Positions 42,343-51,024 of a stretch of DNA of 64,000 bases are shown one piece after another; position 1 is the first letter of the stretch; each line of letters opens with the position of its first letter. The notes under the pieces are model-generated. The model saw only the letters and a program-made list of their open reading frames with translations. It was not told the origin of the DNA and ran no database searches. The position numbers and the translations under genes were made by a program. This DNA is from Alphaproteobacteria bacterium. GTDB taxonomy: Bacteria > Pseudomonadota > Alphaproteobacteria > Bin95. The stretch spans positions 186,001 to 250,000 of the forward strand of contig JACKII010000004.1 in assembly GCA_020638555.1 (NCBI GenBank), read 5' to 3'.

Positions 42343-43149
42343 ATGCCGAATGCCACCCACCCGTCCCACAGCACCGAGCGGGCCTCTCGCGAGGTCGAAG
42401 CCTATGCGGAGGGCGGATTCCTGGATGAGCGGTCAAAGCATCAATCCAAACTTCGCCACTATTACAGCACCCCCAGCAATTCCCGGCTGCAACAGGCATT
42501 CAAGGACGTCATTGAGGCCAATCTCAGCAATACGGTCGTACTCGAAATCGGTTGCGGCATCGGTTGGAACTGCCAACAGATGCTGGACCACGGTGCCGCG
42601 GAAGTCCACGGCATCGACATTGCCGAATCCAAGATCGGACAAGCGCTGGCGAAATTCGACGATCCTCGCCTGACATTTTCCCTGCACGATATTCACGAAC
42701 CGCTGGACGGCAAGTACGACCTCATTATCGGCCGCGCCGTACTCCATCACGTCGATTACCAGAGCGTGCTACAGCAACTCTACGACAACAACCTGAACCC
42801 CGGCGGAAAGATGTTTTTCATCGAACCGATGGCGGAAGGGCTGCTGACCAAGCTCTATTGGAAGCTGACACCGCACATGCACACCCCGGACGAGCGACCG
42901 TTTTACGCTCATGACATTGCCTGGCTGAAGGACAGATTCCCAAGCTTTCGGTTGATCCCGTTCGGTTACCTGGCGTTTCCGGTGAACATCGTATCCGCCG
43001 CAATCATGCCCAAGCCTGGAAATGCGCTGACCCAATTCGCAGATTCGATCGACCAGCGGCTCGCAAAACTGGAATGGCTCGGGCCGCGTTTTCACACCGG
43101 AATTTTTTGCATTCAGAAGCCCGCAGCCGACGCCCGCTCCGCAGACTGA
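42343..43149 (+). CDS. Class I SAM-dependent methyltransferase
   Basis: ATG 42343 has CGGAG upstream and gives 268 residues. The SAM-binding motif I is VLEIGCGIGWNCQQML, followed by AAEVHGIDIAESKIGQAL. Motif IV-like IIGRAVLHHVD and NPGGKMFFIEP then follow. The C-terminal part includes IAWLKDRFPSFRLIPFGYLA. The substrate is unknown. Base composition looks a little more AT-rich than the flanking genes, and the 177-base upstream gap is also AT-richer, which could mean acquisition by transfer. It is divergent from the sulfotransferase gene. Confidence 0.88.
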   Translation: MPNATHPSHSTERASREVEAYAEGGFLDERSKHQSKLRHYYSTPSNSRLQQAFKDVIEANLSNTVVLEIGCGIGWNCQQMLDHGAAEVHGIDIAESKIGQALAKFDDPRLTFSLHDIHEPLDGKYDLIIGRAVLHHVDYQSVLQQLYDNNLNPGGKMFFIEPMAEGLLTKLYWKLTPHMHTPDERPFYAHDIAWLKDRFPSFRLIPFGYLAFPVNIVSAAIMPKPGNALTQFADSIDQRLAKLEWLGPRFHTGIFCIQKPAADARSAD

Positions 43150-43180
43150 GCACCGGCCGCGGGCCGAACGACGGCCACGA

Positions 43181-43235
43181 GCCGAGCGTCGGCAGCGGGC
43201 CGAGCGTCGGCAGCGGGCCGAGCGTCGGCCGTGGG
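43181..43235 (+). repeat. Three tandem 18-bp repeats
   Basis: The unit GAGCGTCGGCAGCGGGCC repeats three times with slight decay, between the convergent methyltransferase and dioxygenase genes. A degenerate further unit precedes it (GGGCCGAACGACGGCC). Confidence 0.8.
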
Positions 43236-43247
43236 CTATCCGGTCCG

Positions 43248-44051
43248 TTATTCCGCGGCCGCAGGCCGGGCCTCGGCCAACTGGGTCAGGCAATCGTCCG
43301 CCAGCGGCTCGATCGGGGTGAAGTCGCGGTGGGCAATCCATTCCGGCCGCTGGAATTTCGTGATGTGGTTCGACACCTCGCACAGGCTCAGATAGACGAT
43401 GGTCCGGTCCCAGGGCGAGATGTTCGCGGGCGAGGCATGCACCAGGCAGCCATGGAACATGATCACGCTGCCCGCCGGCCCTTTCGGCGCCACGATGCCG
43501 CCCTTGGCCGCCAGTTCGCGGATCTTGGCGTTGTCCAGCGTCCAGAGCGGATAGGAAGTGGTGGCCAGATCGTGCCCGGCCTCGACCACGCCTTCGCGAT
43601 GGCTGCCGGGAATGAACATCAGCGCGCCGTTGAACTCGGTCACGTCGTCCAGGAACACGGCGATGTTCATGGCCCGCGGCTCCGGCATGCCGTCGTCGCG
43701 GTGCCAAGTGCCGAAATCCTGGTGCCACTGCCAGACATCGCCGTCGAACGCCGCCTTCGCGTTCACCTTGTACTGGTGCATGTAGAGCTTGCCGTCCAGG
43801 ATCTGCTCCACCGGCTCGATCAGGCGCGGATGGGCGCCCAGGCGGCGGAAGGCCTCGTTGTAGTGATGGGCGGCGAAGGCGGTGCGCGGCGTCGAGCCGT
43901 CCTTCTCGCGCCAGACCTCCTCGCGATCCTGCGCATAGACGACGTCGGCTTCCCGCCGCAACACCGCCGCCTCGGCCCGGCTGAAGCATTCCGGCAGGAA
44001 CAGATATCCGTCCCGGTGAAACTGCGCGATCTGATCCCTGTTCAGTTGCAT
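43248..44051 (-). CDS. Phytanoyl-CoA dioxygenase family oxygenase, second copy
   Basis: This 267-residue protein has the Fe(II) ligands His110 and Asp112 (WQWHQDFGTWH) and a distal histidine, probably His205 in FHGCLVHASPANISPWDR. FIPGSHREGVVEAG and the opening LNRDQIAQFHRDGYLFLPEC are typical. It is only distantly like the protein at 11286-12050. The combination HQDFGTWHRDDGMP resembles PhyH/ectoine-hydroxylase-like enzymes on polar substrates. It is read leftward, and the divergent acetyltransferase gene starts 80 bases away. Confidence 0.9.
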   Translation of the reverse strand: MQLNRDQIAQFHRDGYLFLPECFSRAEAAVLRREADVVYAQDREEVWREKDGSTPRTAFAAHHYNEAFRRLGAHPRLIEPVEQILDGKLYMHQYKVNAKAAFDGDVWQWHQDFGTWHRDDGMPEPRAMNIAVFLDDVTEFNGALMFIPGSHREGVVEAGHDLATTSYPLWTLDNAKIRELAAKGGIVAPKGPAGSVIMFHGCLVHASPANISPWDRTIVYLSLCEVSNHITKFQRPEWIAHRDFTPIEPLADDCLTQLAEARPAAAE

Positions 44052-44131
44052 ATCGGTATGCCTTTACACGTTTTGGTCGAGTTTTGTATCCTTCCTACTC
44101 TATCACGCACGGGCAAAAGCAGGGAAGACGA

Positions 44132-44746
44132 TTGGCAAAGGTGCGCAACGACAAGGCCCGCAAGTTGGCCTTCAAATTCCTGCGGCTCGCCGAGAACCAG
44201 TTCACCAGCCAGCGGCTGCGCCGCGTCTATCGCGATTGGTTCGGGGTGGAGGTGGGGCTCTACTCCTATGGCTGTTTCGATCCGGCGCGCTTCCCGCCCG
44301 GCACACGCTTCGGCCGCTATTGCTCGATCGCGAACACCGCTGCCAGCTTCGACACCGATCACCCGGTCGACGCCGCCATCCTGCACCCGGTCGCCTACCA
44401 TCCCGGCTTCGGCGTCGTCGACGCTTGGCGCATCGCGCCGACGCCGTTGGTGGTGGAGGACGATGTTTGGCTCGGCCACAACGTCACCATCCTGGCCGGC
44501 ACCGGCCGCATCGGCCGGGGCGCGATTGTCGCAGCCGGCGCGGTGGTAAGAGAGCCGGTGGCGCCCTATATGATCGTGGCAGGCATTCCCGCCCGCCCCA
44601 TCCGGCCCCGCTTCGGGCCCGAGCGCATCGCTTCCCTGGAAGCGAGCCATTGGTGGGAGCGGACGCCTCCGGAGTTGCGACACCTGACGGCGCAACATGC
44701 GGATTGGCTCCCGGAAGCGGCAAGCCGCCACGCTACCAAAGATTAA
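44132..44746 (+). CDS. CatB-like hexapeptide-repeat O-acetyltransferase
   Basis: I choose TTG 44132 because AGGGA precedes it, giving 204 residues; the frame is open further upstream. The left-handed beta helix includes GTRFGRYCSIANTAASFD, the catalytic-histidine region DTDHPVDAAILHP, VVEDDVWLGHNVTIL and GRGAIVAAGAVVREPV. GIPARPIRPRF then caps the helix. Such enzymes acetylate sugars, antibiotics or capsule components. No polysaccharide genes are near. The candidate small RNA begins about 50 bases downstream. Confidence 0.85.
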   Translation: MAKVRNDKARKLAFKFLRLAENQFTSQRLRRVYRDWFGVEVGLYSYGCFDPARFPPGTRFGRYCSIANTAASFDTDHPVDAAILHPVAYHPGFGVVDAWRIAPTPLVVEDDVWLGHNVTILAGTGRIGRGAIVAAGAVVREPVAPYMIVAGIPARPIRPRFGPERIASLEASHWWERTPPELRHLTAQHADWLPEAASRHATKD

Positions 44747-44758
44747 CGAAAAAAAGCC

Positions 44759-44787
44759 TTGCATTGTGCATCGCACAAAACTACATT
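44759..44787 (+). promoter_or_regulatory. Sigma-70-type promoter with TGC-N3-GCA boxes for the small RNA
   Basis: TTGCAT (44759-44764) and TACATT (44782-44787) are separated by exactly 17 bases. The spacer holds the perfect inverted repeat TTGTGC-ATC-GCACAA (44764-44778). A second TGC-AGT-GCA box lies at 44789-44797, across the expected start site. The 9-mer CATTGTGCA recurs with a 22-base period. TGC-N3-GCA is the kind of site reported for PhaR/AniA-type regulators of polyhydroxybutyrate metabolism. Confidence 0.6.
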
Positions 44788-44793
44788 GTGCAG

Positions 44794-44884
44794 TGCAAGG
44801 AGCGTTGGCGCGCCCTTGCAACACCCATCTTGGGCGTTTCCTCCCTGTACTTGGGCCGTGCCTTCGGGTACGGCCCATTTTTTT
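44794..44884 (+). ncRNA. Candidate trans-acting small RNA, alpha-r8/MmgR-like
   Basis: A transcript of about 90 bases is predicted from the promoter to the terminator. Its 5' part can fold by pairing GCAAGG with CCTTGC. The middle is single-stranded and contains TTTCCTCCCT at 44837-44846. The 3' part is a strong intrinsic terminator with a U-run suited to Hfq binding. As I recall it, TTTCCTCCCT is the strictly conserved 10-mer of the alpha-r8 family. Its member MmgR limits polyhydroxybutyrate storage in Sinorhizobium, and the CU-rich loop suits pairing to Shine-Dalgarno sequences. Family membership rests on this motif, the fold and the promoter boxes; no search was run. Confidence 0.6.
44853..44884 (+). 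terminator. Intrinsic terminator of the small RNA
   Basis: The stem GGGCCGTGCC pairs with GGTACGGCCC (one G-U pair) around a TTCG tetraloop. Seven T residues follow at 44878-44884. Confidence 0.92.
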
Positions 44885-45108
44885 CGCGATTTCAGAGAGT
44901 TAGCAGCAGCCAAGCGCCACTCGGGCCGGCCACGGCCCACCGACCCGCGTTACCCCCAAGGCAGCGAACCGGCATTTGCGGTCATTTTGCAATTTGGTAG
45001 CGCGATGATGCGTGAATGGTGGGTCCGCGCCCGGACCGGGCCGTCAAGCCAGCGGAATCCCCCTCGCCGGCTCTCGGCACCGCGCGGCCACGCCAGTGGC
45101 GAACCGCC

Positions 45109-46035
45109 TCAGAAATCGATGCGGCGCTCCGCGACCTTCCGAACCAGGAAGTCGCGGAAGACGTTGATCCGCTTGGATTGCCGCATTTCCTCGGGATAGA
45201 TGAAATAGACGTCGGTGTGCGGCCCTTCTATGTGGCTCAACACATTCACCAATTCACCCGACATGCGCGCCGTATAGGCCGGCAGCGCCGCGATGCCCAG
45301 GCCGCTGACCACGGCGCGGTACATGGCGTAAATGTTGTTGACCCGCAGCACCGGGCGCAGGGCCTTGTCGGTGAGTTGCGGATCCATGATCCAGTTGATG
45401 TTCAGCGACGGCAGCGGCCCGTCCGAGCCATAGACGATCAGATGGCCGTCCAGGTCGTCCACGGTCTGCGGCACGCCGTGTTGCTTCAGATACATCGGCG
45501 CAGCGAACAGGCGCGAGCGCACGGTCTTCAGGTGGCGCTGGATCAGGTCCGGCTGCGTCGGCGGCTGGAAGCGGATGGCGCAATCGGCCTCACGCATACC
45601 CAGGTCCAGGTCGCTTTCGGTCAGCACCAGGCTCACCTCGACGTCGGGATAGAGTTCGATGAATTCCTTCATGTGCGGCGTCAGCCAGGTGGAGCCGAAG
45701 GCGGTGGTGGTGCTGATCTTGAGCGGGCCTTGCGGCTGCTCCTTCGATTCGGTCAGCATCGCCTCGGTCATGGCCAGGCGATGAAACACCTCGTGCACGT
45801 TGCGATAGAGTAGCTCGCCCGATTCGGTCAGGATCAGGCCGCGGGCGTGGCGGTGAAACAACAGCAGGCCCAGGCTCTCCTCCAGGGCGTGCACCTGGCG
45901 GCTGACCGCGCTCTGCGAGAGGTTCAGCACCTCGCCTGCGTGCGTGAAACTGCCGGCTTCCGCGACCGCGTGGAAGACCCGCAGCTTGTCCCAGTCCATG
46001 CGCATGCTGGCCGGGGAGATGGCGGTGCGGGGCAT
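45109..46035 (-). CDS. LysR-family transcriptional regulator
   Basis: With ATG 46035 the protein has 308 residues. The winged-helix part is MDWDKLRVFHAVAEAGSFTH, LNLSQSAVSRQVHALEESLG and LFHRHARGLILTESG. A substrate-binding domain follows (LKISTTTAFGSTWLTPHMKEF and on). It starts six bases after the trxB stop codon on the same strand, so trxB and this gene form an operon. The effector and targets are unknown; trxB itself or the Lrp gene upstream are candidates by position only. Confidence 0.92.
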   Translation of the reverse strand: MPRTAISPASMRMDWDKLRVFHAVAEAGSFTHAGEVLNLSQSAVSRQVHALEESLGLLLFHRHARGLILTESGELLYRNVHEVFHRLAMTEAMLTESKEQPQGPLKISTTTAFGSTWLTPHMKEFIELYPDVEVSLVLTESDLDLGMREADCAIRFQPPTQPDLIQRHLKTVRSRLFAAPMYLKQHGVPQTVDDLDGHLIVYGSDGPLPSLNINWIMDPQLTDKALRPVLRVNNIYAMYRAVVSGLGIAALPAYTARMSGELVNVLSHIEGPHTDVYFIYPEEMRQSKRINVFRDFLVRKVAERRIDF

Positions 46036-46040
46036 GGCCA

Positions 46041-47000
46041 CTACTCCGCCGCGAGCGGCACATCCTCCGCCGCAGCCAGGAATTTCTCCGCCTCCAGCGC
46101 CGCCATGCAGCCGAGGCCCGCGGCCGTCACCGCCTGGCGGAACACCTTGTCCTTCACGTCGCCGGCGGCGAACACGCCGGGCACGTTGGTGCGCGTGCTG
46201 TCGGGCTTGGTCAGCAGATAGCCCTCGCCATCCATGTCCAGCACGCCCTTGAAGATGTCGCTGTTCGGCCGGTGGCCGATGGCGATGAAGACGCCGTCCA
46301 CCGCGCGCTCGACGGTCTCGCCGGTCTTGACGTTCTTCAGGCGCACGCCGGTGACGCCAGGCGGGTTCTCATCCCCCAGCACCTCGTCCAGCGCCGAATC
46401 CCAGACCATTTCGATCTTGGGATTGCGGAACAGCCGCTCCTGCAGGATTTTCTCGGCGCGCAGCGTGTCGCGGCGATGCACCAGGATCACCTTGCTGGCG
46501 TGGTTGGTCAGGTAGAGCGCCTCCTCCACCGCCGTATTGCCGCCGCCGACGACCAACACTTCCTTGCCGCGGAAGAAAAAGCCGTCGCAGGTGGCACAGG
46601 CCGAGACGCCGAAGCCCTGGAATTTCTTCTCGCTCTCCAGCCCCAGCCAGCGCGCCTCCGCACCGGTGGCAACGATGACCGCATCGGCGATATAGCGGTC
46701 GCCGCCATCGCCCTGGCAAACGAACGGGCGCTGGGAAAAATCCACGCCGGTGACGACGTCGAAAATCATTTCCGTGCCGACATGGGCCGCCTGGGCCTGC
46801 ATCTGCTCCATCAGCCAGGGGCCCTGGATCACGTCGGCAAAGCCCGGATAGTTTTCCACATCCGTCGTGATGGTGAGCTGACCGCCCGGCGCCATGCCCT
46901 GCACCAGCAGCGGGTTCAATCCCGCGCGGGCCGCGTAAATCGCCGCCGTGTAACCCGCAGGGCCGGAACCGACGATCAAAACCTTGGTACGATGATCCAT
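46041..47000 (-). CDS. trxB: Thioredoxin-disulfide reductase
   Basis: This 319-residue flavoprotein has the FAD motif VLIVGSGPAGYTAAIYAARA, the redox-active Cys135-Ala-Thr-Cys138 (SACATCDGFFF), the NADPH motif VLVVGGGNTAVEEALYL and GVFAAGDVKDK near the end. It reduces thioredoxin with NADPH in the cytoplasm. The length is normal. It is transcribed leftward, divergent from the Lrp-type gene, and is followed by the LysR gene. Confidence 0.97.
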   Translation of the reverse strand: MDHRTKVLIVGSGPAGYTAAIYAARAGLNPLLVQGMAPGGQLTITTDVENYPGFADVIQGPWLMEQMQAQAAHVGTEMIFDVVTGVDFSQRPFVCQGDGGDRYIADAVIVATGAEARWLGLESEKKFQGFGVSACATCDGFFFRGKEVLVVGGGNTAVEEALYLTNHASKVILVHRRDTLRAEKILQERLFRNPKIEMVWDSALDEVLGDENPPGVTGVRLKNVKTGETVERAVDGVFIAIGHRPNSDIFKGVLDMDGEGYLLTKPDSTRTNVPGVFAAGDVKDKVFRQAVTAAGLGCMAALEAEKFLAAAEDVPLAAE

Positions 47001-47200
47001 CCGTCGAGTCTCTTCGCGTTAAGTACCGTGGCCATTGGCAACGGCGTTTCCCTGAACTTTTTGGTTGTTCGTTAGAACTACCCCTCCCGGCCGGATTCGA
47101 CAACCTCGAACACACGGGCATGCCGATACGGCCGCGGAGCGAGCGCGCCGCAGACAGCGTTCGGCCTTGCCATAACCATAGCCTTTTCCGAATACGCGCA

Positions 47201-47206
47201 ATATAA
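47201..47206 (+). promoter_or_regulatory. Possible -10 element of the Lrp-type gene
   Basis: A perfect TATAAT lies 32 bases before the start codon at 47238, within an AT-rich patch (CGCAATATAATTACACG). No good -35 box is at the right distance, so activation or autoregulation by the Lrp-type protein is possible. Confidence 0.35.
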
Positions 47207-47237
47207 TTACACGAACGGCCTCTGGGAGGAAACACAT

Positions 47238-47747
47238 ATGGCCCGCGTGCGGCTGGATGAGATCGATCGCAACATTCTGAAGGATTTGCAGGCGAATGGC
47301 CGCATGACCAATGTGGACCTCGCCGGCCGCGCCGGGATCTCCGCACCGCCCTGCCTGCGCCGGGTGCGGGCGTTGGAGACCGGCGGCTACATCCGCGGCT
47401 ACCACGCCGACCTGTCGCCGGAACTGCTGGGCTTCGAGGTGGTGTTCTTCGCGCTGGTCGGCCTGGAAAGCCAGAAACAGGACCGCCTGCGGTCATTCGA
47501 GACCCTGGTCCAGGACTGGCCCGAGGTGCGCGAGTGCCACATGGTGCGCGGCGGCGGCGACTTCCTCCTGAAGCTGATGGCCCACAACACGGCGCACGAG
47601 AACGAGCTGACCCAGAAGCTCACCTCCGCCCCGGACGTGATCCGGGTGACCACCTTCCCGGTGATCCGCACCAGCAAGTCCGAACCCGGCGTCCCCATGG
47701 ACGAGGCCCCTGTCATCGGCGCCGACGATTCGGCCCTGGCGGGGTAG
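47238..47747 (+). CDS. Lrp/AsnC-family transcriptional regulator
   Basis: This 169-residue protein has the Lrp helix-turn-helix (LDEIDRNILKDLQANGRMTN, LAGRAGISAPPCLRRVRALE) and a RAM ligand-binding domain (VVFFALVGLE, VRECHMVRGGGDFLLKLM). GGGAGGAAA precedes the start. Members sense amino acids and control their metabolism. The gene is divergent from trxB and may regulate across the 237-base gap. The last 25 residues exceed the usual domain and are acidic. Confidence 0.93.
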   Translation: MARVRLDEIDRNILKDLQANGRMTNVDLAGRAGISAPPCLRRVRALETGGYIRGYHADLSPELLGFEVVFFALVGLESQKQDRLRSFETLVQDWPEVRECHMVRGGGDFLLKLMAHNTAHENELTQKLTSAPDVIRVTTFPVIRTSKSEPGVPMDEAPVIGADDSALAG

Positions 47748-47782
47748 GCGACCATCGCCGCATGGCGCCATGGCAGGCCCCG

Positions 47783-47925
47783 GAGATCCCGGCCCGTCGC
47801 TCCGCGCCGTCCGGGAAAGCAGAATGCGTTCCGCGACGTCCGGGAAAGCGGAGTGCGTTCCGCGCAGGCCGCCCCCTCATCTTTCCCGGTCGCCGCCAGG
47901 CGGCGAACCGGGATCCCTCGCCCGG
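47783..47925 (+). repeat. Repeat region related to family 2
   Basis: CGTCCGGGAAAGC recurs, with GAGTGCGTTCCGCG-type segments between copies, followed by CGGCGAACCGGGATCCC. It lies in the 261-base gap between the Lrp-type and aldo/keto reductase genes. No gene is visible there. Confidence 0.65.
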
Positions 47926-48008
47926 AAGCGCGCCGCCGCTGCCCCCATATCCAGGGTCGCCGTGCCTTGCCGGGCGATCCCCCACTCCCTCCCCGCCAAG
48001 GCTTGCCC

Positions 48009-48980
48009 ATGGATTACGTCCCCTTCGGCCGCACCGGCCTGACCGTCTCCGTTGCCGGGCTCGGATGCGGCGGCAACTCGCAACTGGGCCTGGGCCGCGG
48101 CAAGTCCGAGGCCGACGCCGTCCGCCTCGTCCGCGCCGCCCATGATCTGGGCGTCACCCTGTTCGACACCGCCGAGGCCTACGGCACCGAGGGCGTGGTC
48201 GGAGAGGCCGCGCGCCGGATCGGCCGCGACAAGGTGGTGATCGCCTCCAAATGCCGGATGCGAATCGGCGAAGACCTGATCTCCGCCGGCCAGTTCCAGG
48301 CCAAGCTCGACGCCTCGCTGAAGGCGCTCGGCACCGACTATGTCGACATCTACCAGCTGCACGCGGTGACACCGGCCATGTACGACCACGTCGCCGCCGA
48401 GATCGTGCCGGCCCTGCAACAGGCCAAGGCCGCCGGCAAGCTCCGCCATATCGGCATCACCGAGACCTCGCCGCACGACCCGCACCAGCGGATGCTGCAA
48501 CGGGCCTTGCAGGACGATGTCTGGGAAAGCGCCATGTTCGGCTTCCACATGCTGAACCAGGGCGCGCGACGCGACGTGTTCCCGCTGACAGCGGCCAAGG
48601 GCGTCGGCACCCTGCTGATGTTCGTGGTGCGCAACATTTTCAGCCAGCCCGGCCTGTTACAGGAGACCGTCCAAGACCTCGCCGCCGCCGGCCAACTGCC
48701 GCCGGACCTCGCCGCCGATCCGGAGCCGCTGGGCTTTCTGCTGCACGAAGGCGGTGCCACCTCGATCATCGACGCGGCCTATCGCTATGCCCGGCACGAG
48801 CCCGGCGCGCATGTCACGCTGTTCGGCACCAGCGACATCGGCCACCTGGAAGCCAACATCGCCTCGATCCTGCGTCCGCCACTGCCGGAGGCGGACCGCG
48901 TGCGCCTGGTCAACACCTTCGGCCATCTGCACGGCGTCGGGCTGGACTTGCCGAACCGGGTGAAACCGCCCCAGAATTGA
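48009..48980 (+). CDS. Aldo/keto reductase
   Basis: With ATG 48009 (MDYVPFGRTGLTVSVAGLGC) the protein has 323 residues; the open frame further upstream runs through repeat sequence and is not coding. The catalytic tetrad is Asp53, Tyr58 (LFDTAEAYG), Lys81 (VIASKC) and His118 (IYQLHAV). It should reduce an aldehyde or ketone with NAD(P)H, or dehydrogenate a sugar. It is followed by the ABC exporter genes after six bases, so it may act on the exported compound. Confidence 0.92.
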   Translation: MDYVPFGRTGLTVSVAGLGCGGNSQLGLGRGKSEADAVRLVRAAHDLGVTLFDTAEAYGTEGVVGEAARRIGRDKVVIASKCRMRIGEDLISAGQFQAKLDASLKALGTDYVDIYQLHAVTPAMYDHVAAEIVPALQQAKAAGKLRHIGITETSPHDPHQRMLQRALQDDVWESAMFGFHMLNQGARRDVFPLTAAKGVGTLLMFVVRNIFSQPGLLQETVQDLAAAGQLPPDLAADPEPLGFLLHEGGATSIIDAAYRYARHEPGAHVTLFGTSDIGHLEANIASILRPPLPEADRVRLVNTFGHLHGVGLDLPNRVKPPQN

Positions 48981-48986
48981 GCGGCC

Positions 48987-50852
48987 ATGACCGCGCCAAA
49001 CCCCTCACGACCGGCCGCCGCTGCCGCCGGCCCCGCCGACACCACCTACGACATCGACGTGTCCAAGCTGAACACGTCGGTGTTGTGGCGCATCACGCGC
49101 ATGGCGTTCCGCCACCGCTGGCGCATGGCCATCGCCATCGCCGCGACCCTGGCGGCGGCGGTCTTCCAGCTGTTCGTACCGCAGTATCTGGGCCAGGCCA
49201 TCGACCAGGCCCACACGCTGCTGGCGGACAAGAGCGTCGACCCCGCCGCGGCGGAGGCGGCCCTGCTCACCACCGCGCTGCTGTTGCTGGGGGCGGCGTC
49301 GCTCCGCGGCCTCTGCACCATGATGCAGAATTATATGGGCGAGGCGGTGGGCCAGTTGATCGGCTACCAGCTGCGGCTGGATTTCTATCGACAGTTGCAG
49401 CGCCTCAGCTTTTCCTGGCACGACCGGGTGCACACCGGCGACCTGATGACCCGCGGCATCCTCGATATCGAGGGCGTGCGGCTCTGGACCGACACCGGCA
49501 TTCTGCGCTCGTTCCTGCTGACGACGCTGATCGGCGGCGGCGCCTATATCCTGATGAGCAAGGACGTGCTGCTGGGCTGCACCACGCTCAGCTTCGTGCC
49601 CATTGTCGGCCTTCGCGCCTCGTTCGCCCGGCTGAAGCTGCGCGACGCCTGGCTTGCCTATCAGGACCAGATGAGCCTGGTGACCAAGGTCATGGAGGAG
49701 AATCTGGGCGGCATCCGCGTCGTCCGGGCCTTTGCCGGCCAGGACCACGAACTCGACCGTTACGACCGCTTCGCTGGCGAGGCGCTGGCCATGGCGCGCG
49801 AACGGGCCGGGCTGTTCGTGCGCAACATCACCCAGATGACCTATATCTACTACCTTGCCATGGGCCTGACCCTCTGGGTCGGCGGCGAGAAGGTCATCGC
49901 GGGCGAGATCAGCCTGGGCGTGCTGGCGGAGGCGCTGGCCTTCATGCTGATCCTGCAAATGCCGGTGCGCCAGATCGGCTGGATGATCAACTCCATCGCC
50001 CGCGCCTCGACGTGCGGCGGCCGCCTGTTCCACATCATCGACCTGGAGCCCGCCATTCAGGACGCGCCGAACGCCAAGCCGCTGGCGATCACCGACGGCG
50101 TCGTCCGCTTCGAGCATGTGTCGTTCCGCTACCCGGCCTGGACCGGCGACGACCGCACGCTTGCCGACATCTCGCTGGAGGTCCGGCCCGGCCGGGTGCT
50201 GGGCATTGTCGGCCCACCCGGCAGCGGCAAGACCACCATCACCCACCTGTTGGGGCGCTATTACGACGTGGAGGACGGCCGCATCACCATCGACGGCCAG
50301 GACATCCGCCACGTCACCCTGGAGTCGCTGCGCCGGACCGTGAGCATCGTGCAGCAGGACGCCTTTCTCTTCACCGCCAGCCTCGGCCACAACATCGCCT
50401 ATGGCGACCCGTGGGCGGAGGGCGCGCGCATCGAGGGCGCGGCCGCCACGGCGCAACTGCACGGCTATATCCAGAGCCTGCCGGAGGCCTATCAATCGCT
50501 GGTGGGCGAGCGCGGCGTGTCGCTGTCCGGCGGCCAGCGCCAGCGCCTGGCCATCGCCCGCGCCATCCTGCCGGAGGCGCGGGTGCTGGTGTTCGACGAT
50601 TCCTCGGCCGCCATCGACGCCGGCACCGAGCGCCAGATCCGCGACGCCCTGGCCGGGGCGACCGAGAACCGGGCCGTCATCATCATCGCGCACCGCCTCT
50701 CGTCGCTGCTGCACGCCGACGAGATCGTGTTCCTGGACGCCGGCCGCATCGTCGAACGCGGCAGCCACGACCAGTTGATGGCCGCCGGCGGCCCCTATGC
50801 CCGGCTCTACGAGTTGCAGGCCCGCACCACCGCCGGGGAGGACGTGGCATGA
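48987..50852 (+). CDS. ABC exporter half-transporter, degenerate ATP site
   Basis: This 621-residue type IV ABC exporter has six membrane helices in residues about 40-330, then a nucleotide-binding domain. Walker A is VGPPGSGKTT (about 408-417), the signature is LSGGQRQ (513-519) and Walker B is VLVFDDSSAAID. The catalytic glutamate is replaced by Asp538. In heterodimeric exporters this marks the half with the weak ATP site. The second half, at 51025, keeps the glutamate. The exported substrate is unknown; multidrug or lipid-like export is the family rule. Confidence 0.93.
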   Translation: MTAPNPSRPAAAAAGPADTTYDIDVSKLNTSVLWRITRMAFRHRWRMAIAIAATLAAAVFQLFVPQYLGQAIDQAHTLLADKSVDPAAAEAALLTTALLLLGAASLRGLCTMMQNYMGEAVGQLIGYQLRLDFYRQLQRLSFSWHDRVHTGDLMTRGILDIEGVRLWTDTGILRSFLLTTLIGGGAYILMSKDVLLGCTTLSFVPIVGLRASFARLKLRDAWLAYQDQMSLVTKVMEENLGGIRVVRAFAGQDHELDRYDRFAGEALAMARERAGLFVRNITQMTYIYYLAMGLTLWVGGEKVIAGEISLGVLAEALAFMLILQMPVRQIGWMINSIARASTCGGRLFHIIDLEPAIQDAPNAKPLAITDGVVRFEHVSFRYPAWTGDDRTLADISLEVRPGRVLGIVGPPGSGKTTITHLLGRYYDVEDGRITIDGQDIRHVTLESLRRTVSIVQQDAFLFTASLGHNIAYGDPWAEGARIEGAAATAQLHGYIQSLPEAYQSLVGERGVSLSGGQRQRLAIARAILPEARVLVFDDSSAAIDAGTERQIRDALAGATENRAVIIIAHRLSSLLHADEIVFLDAGRIVERGSHDQLMAAGGPYARLYELQARTTAGEDVA

Positions 50853-50879
50853 ACGGTGCGCAAGCCTCGACCATGCCGT

Positions 50880-51000
50880 CCTCTTTCCCCCGCTCCCGCG
50901 TAGGCGGGAGCCCATGCCTGAGCGCGTCTCACAGAGTCCGGACTTTGTCGTGGGCTCTCCGGCATGGCCCCCCTGTCGAGCAGGGGGAAGGGTGTGAAAG
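50880..51000 (+). repeat. Palindromic repeat, family 3, copy D
   Basis: CTCCCGCGTAGGCGGGAGCC and GGCATGGCCCCCCTG are the arms and GAGTCCGGACTTTGTCG the centre. It occupies most of the 172-base gap between the two exporter genes. Confidence 0.8.
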
Positions 51001-51024
51001 AGACAAAGCGCAGGAGGCAAGCGC

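Noticed and set aside
44885..45108. A possible continuation of the acetyltransferase or another gene in the gap before the LysR gene
   Set aside because: The frames lack similarity and cross the small-RNA terminator. Apart from the small RNA I see nothing in this gap.
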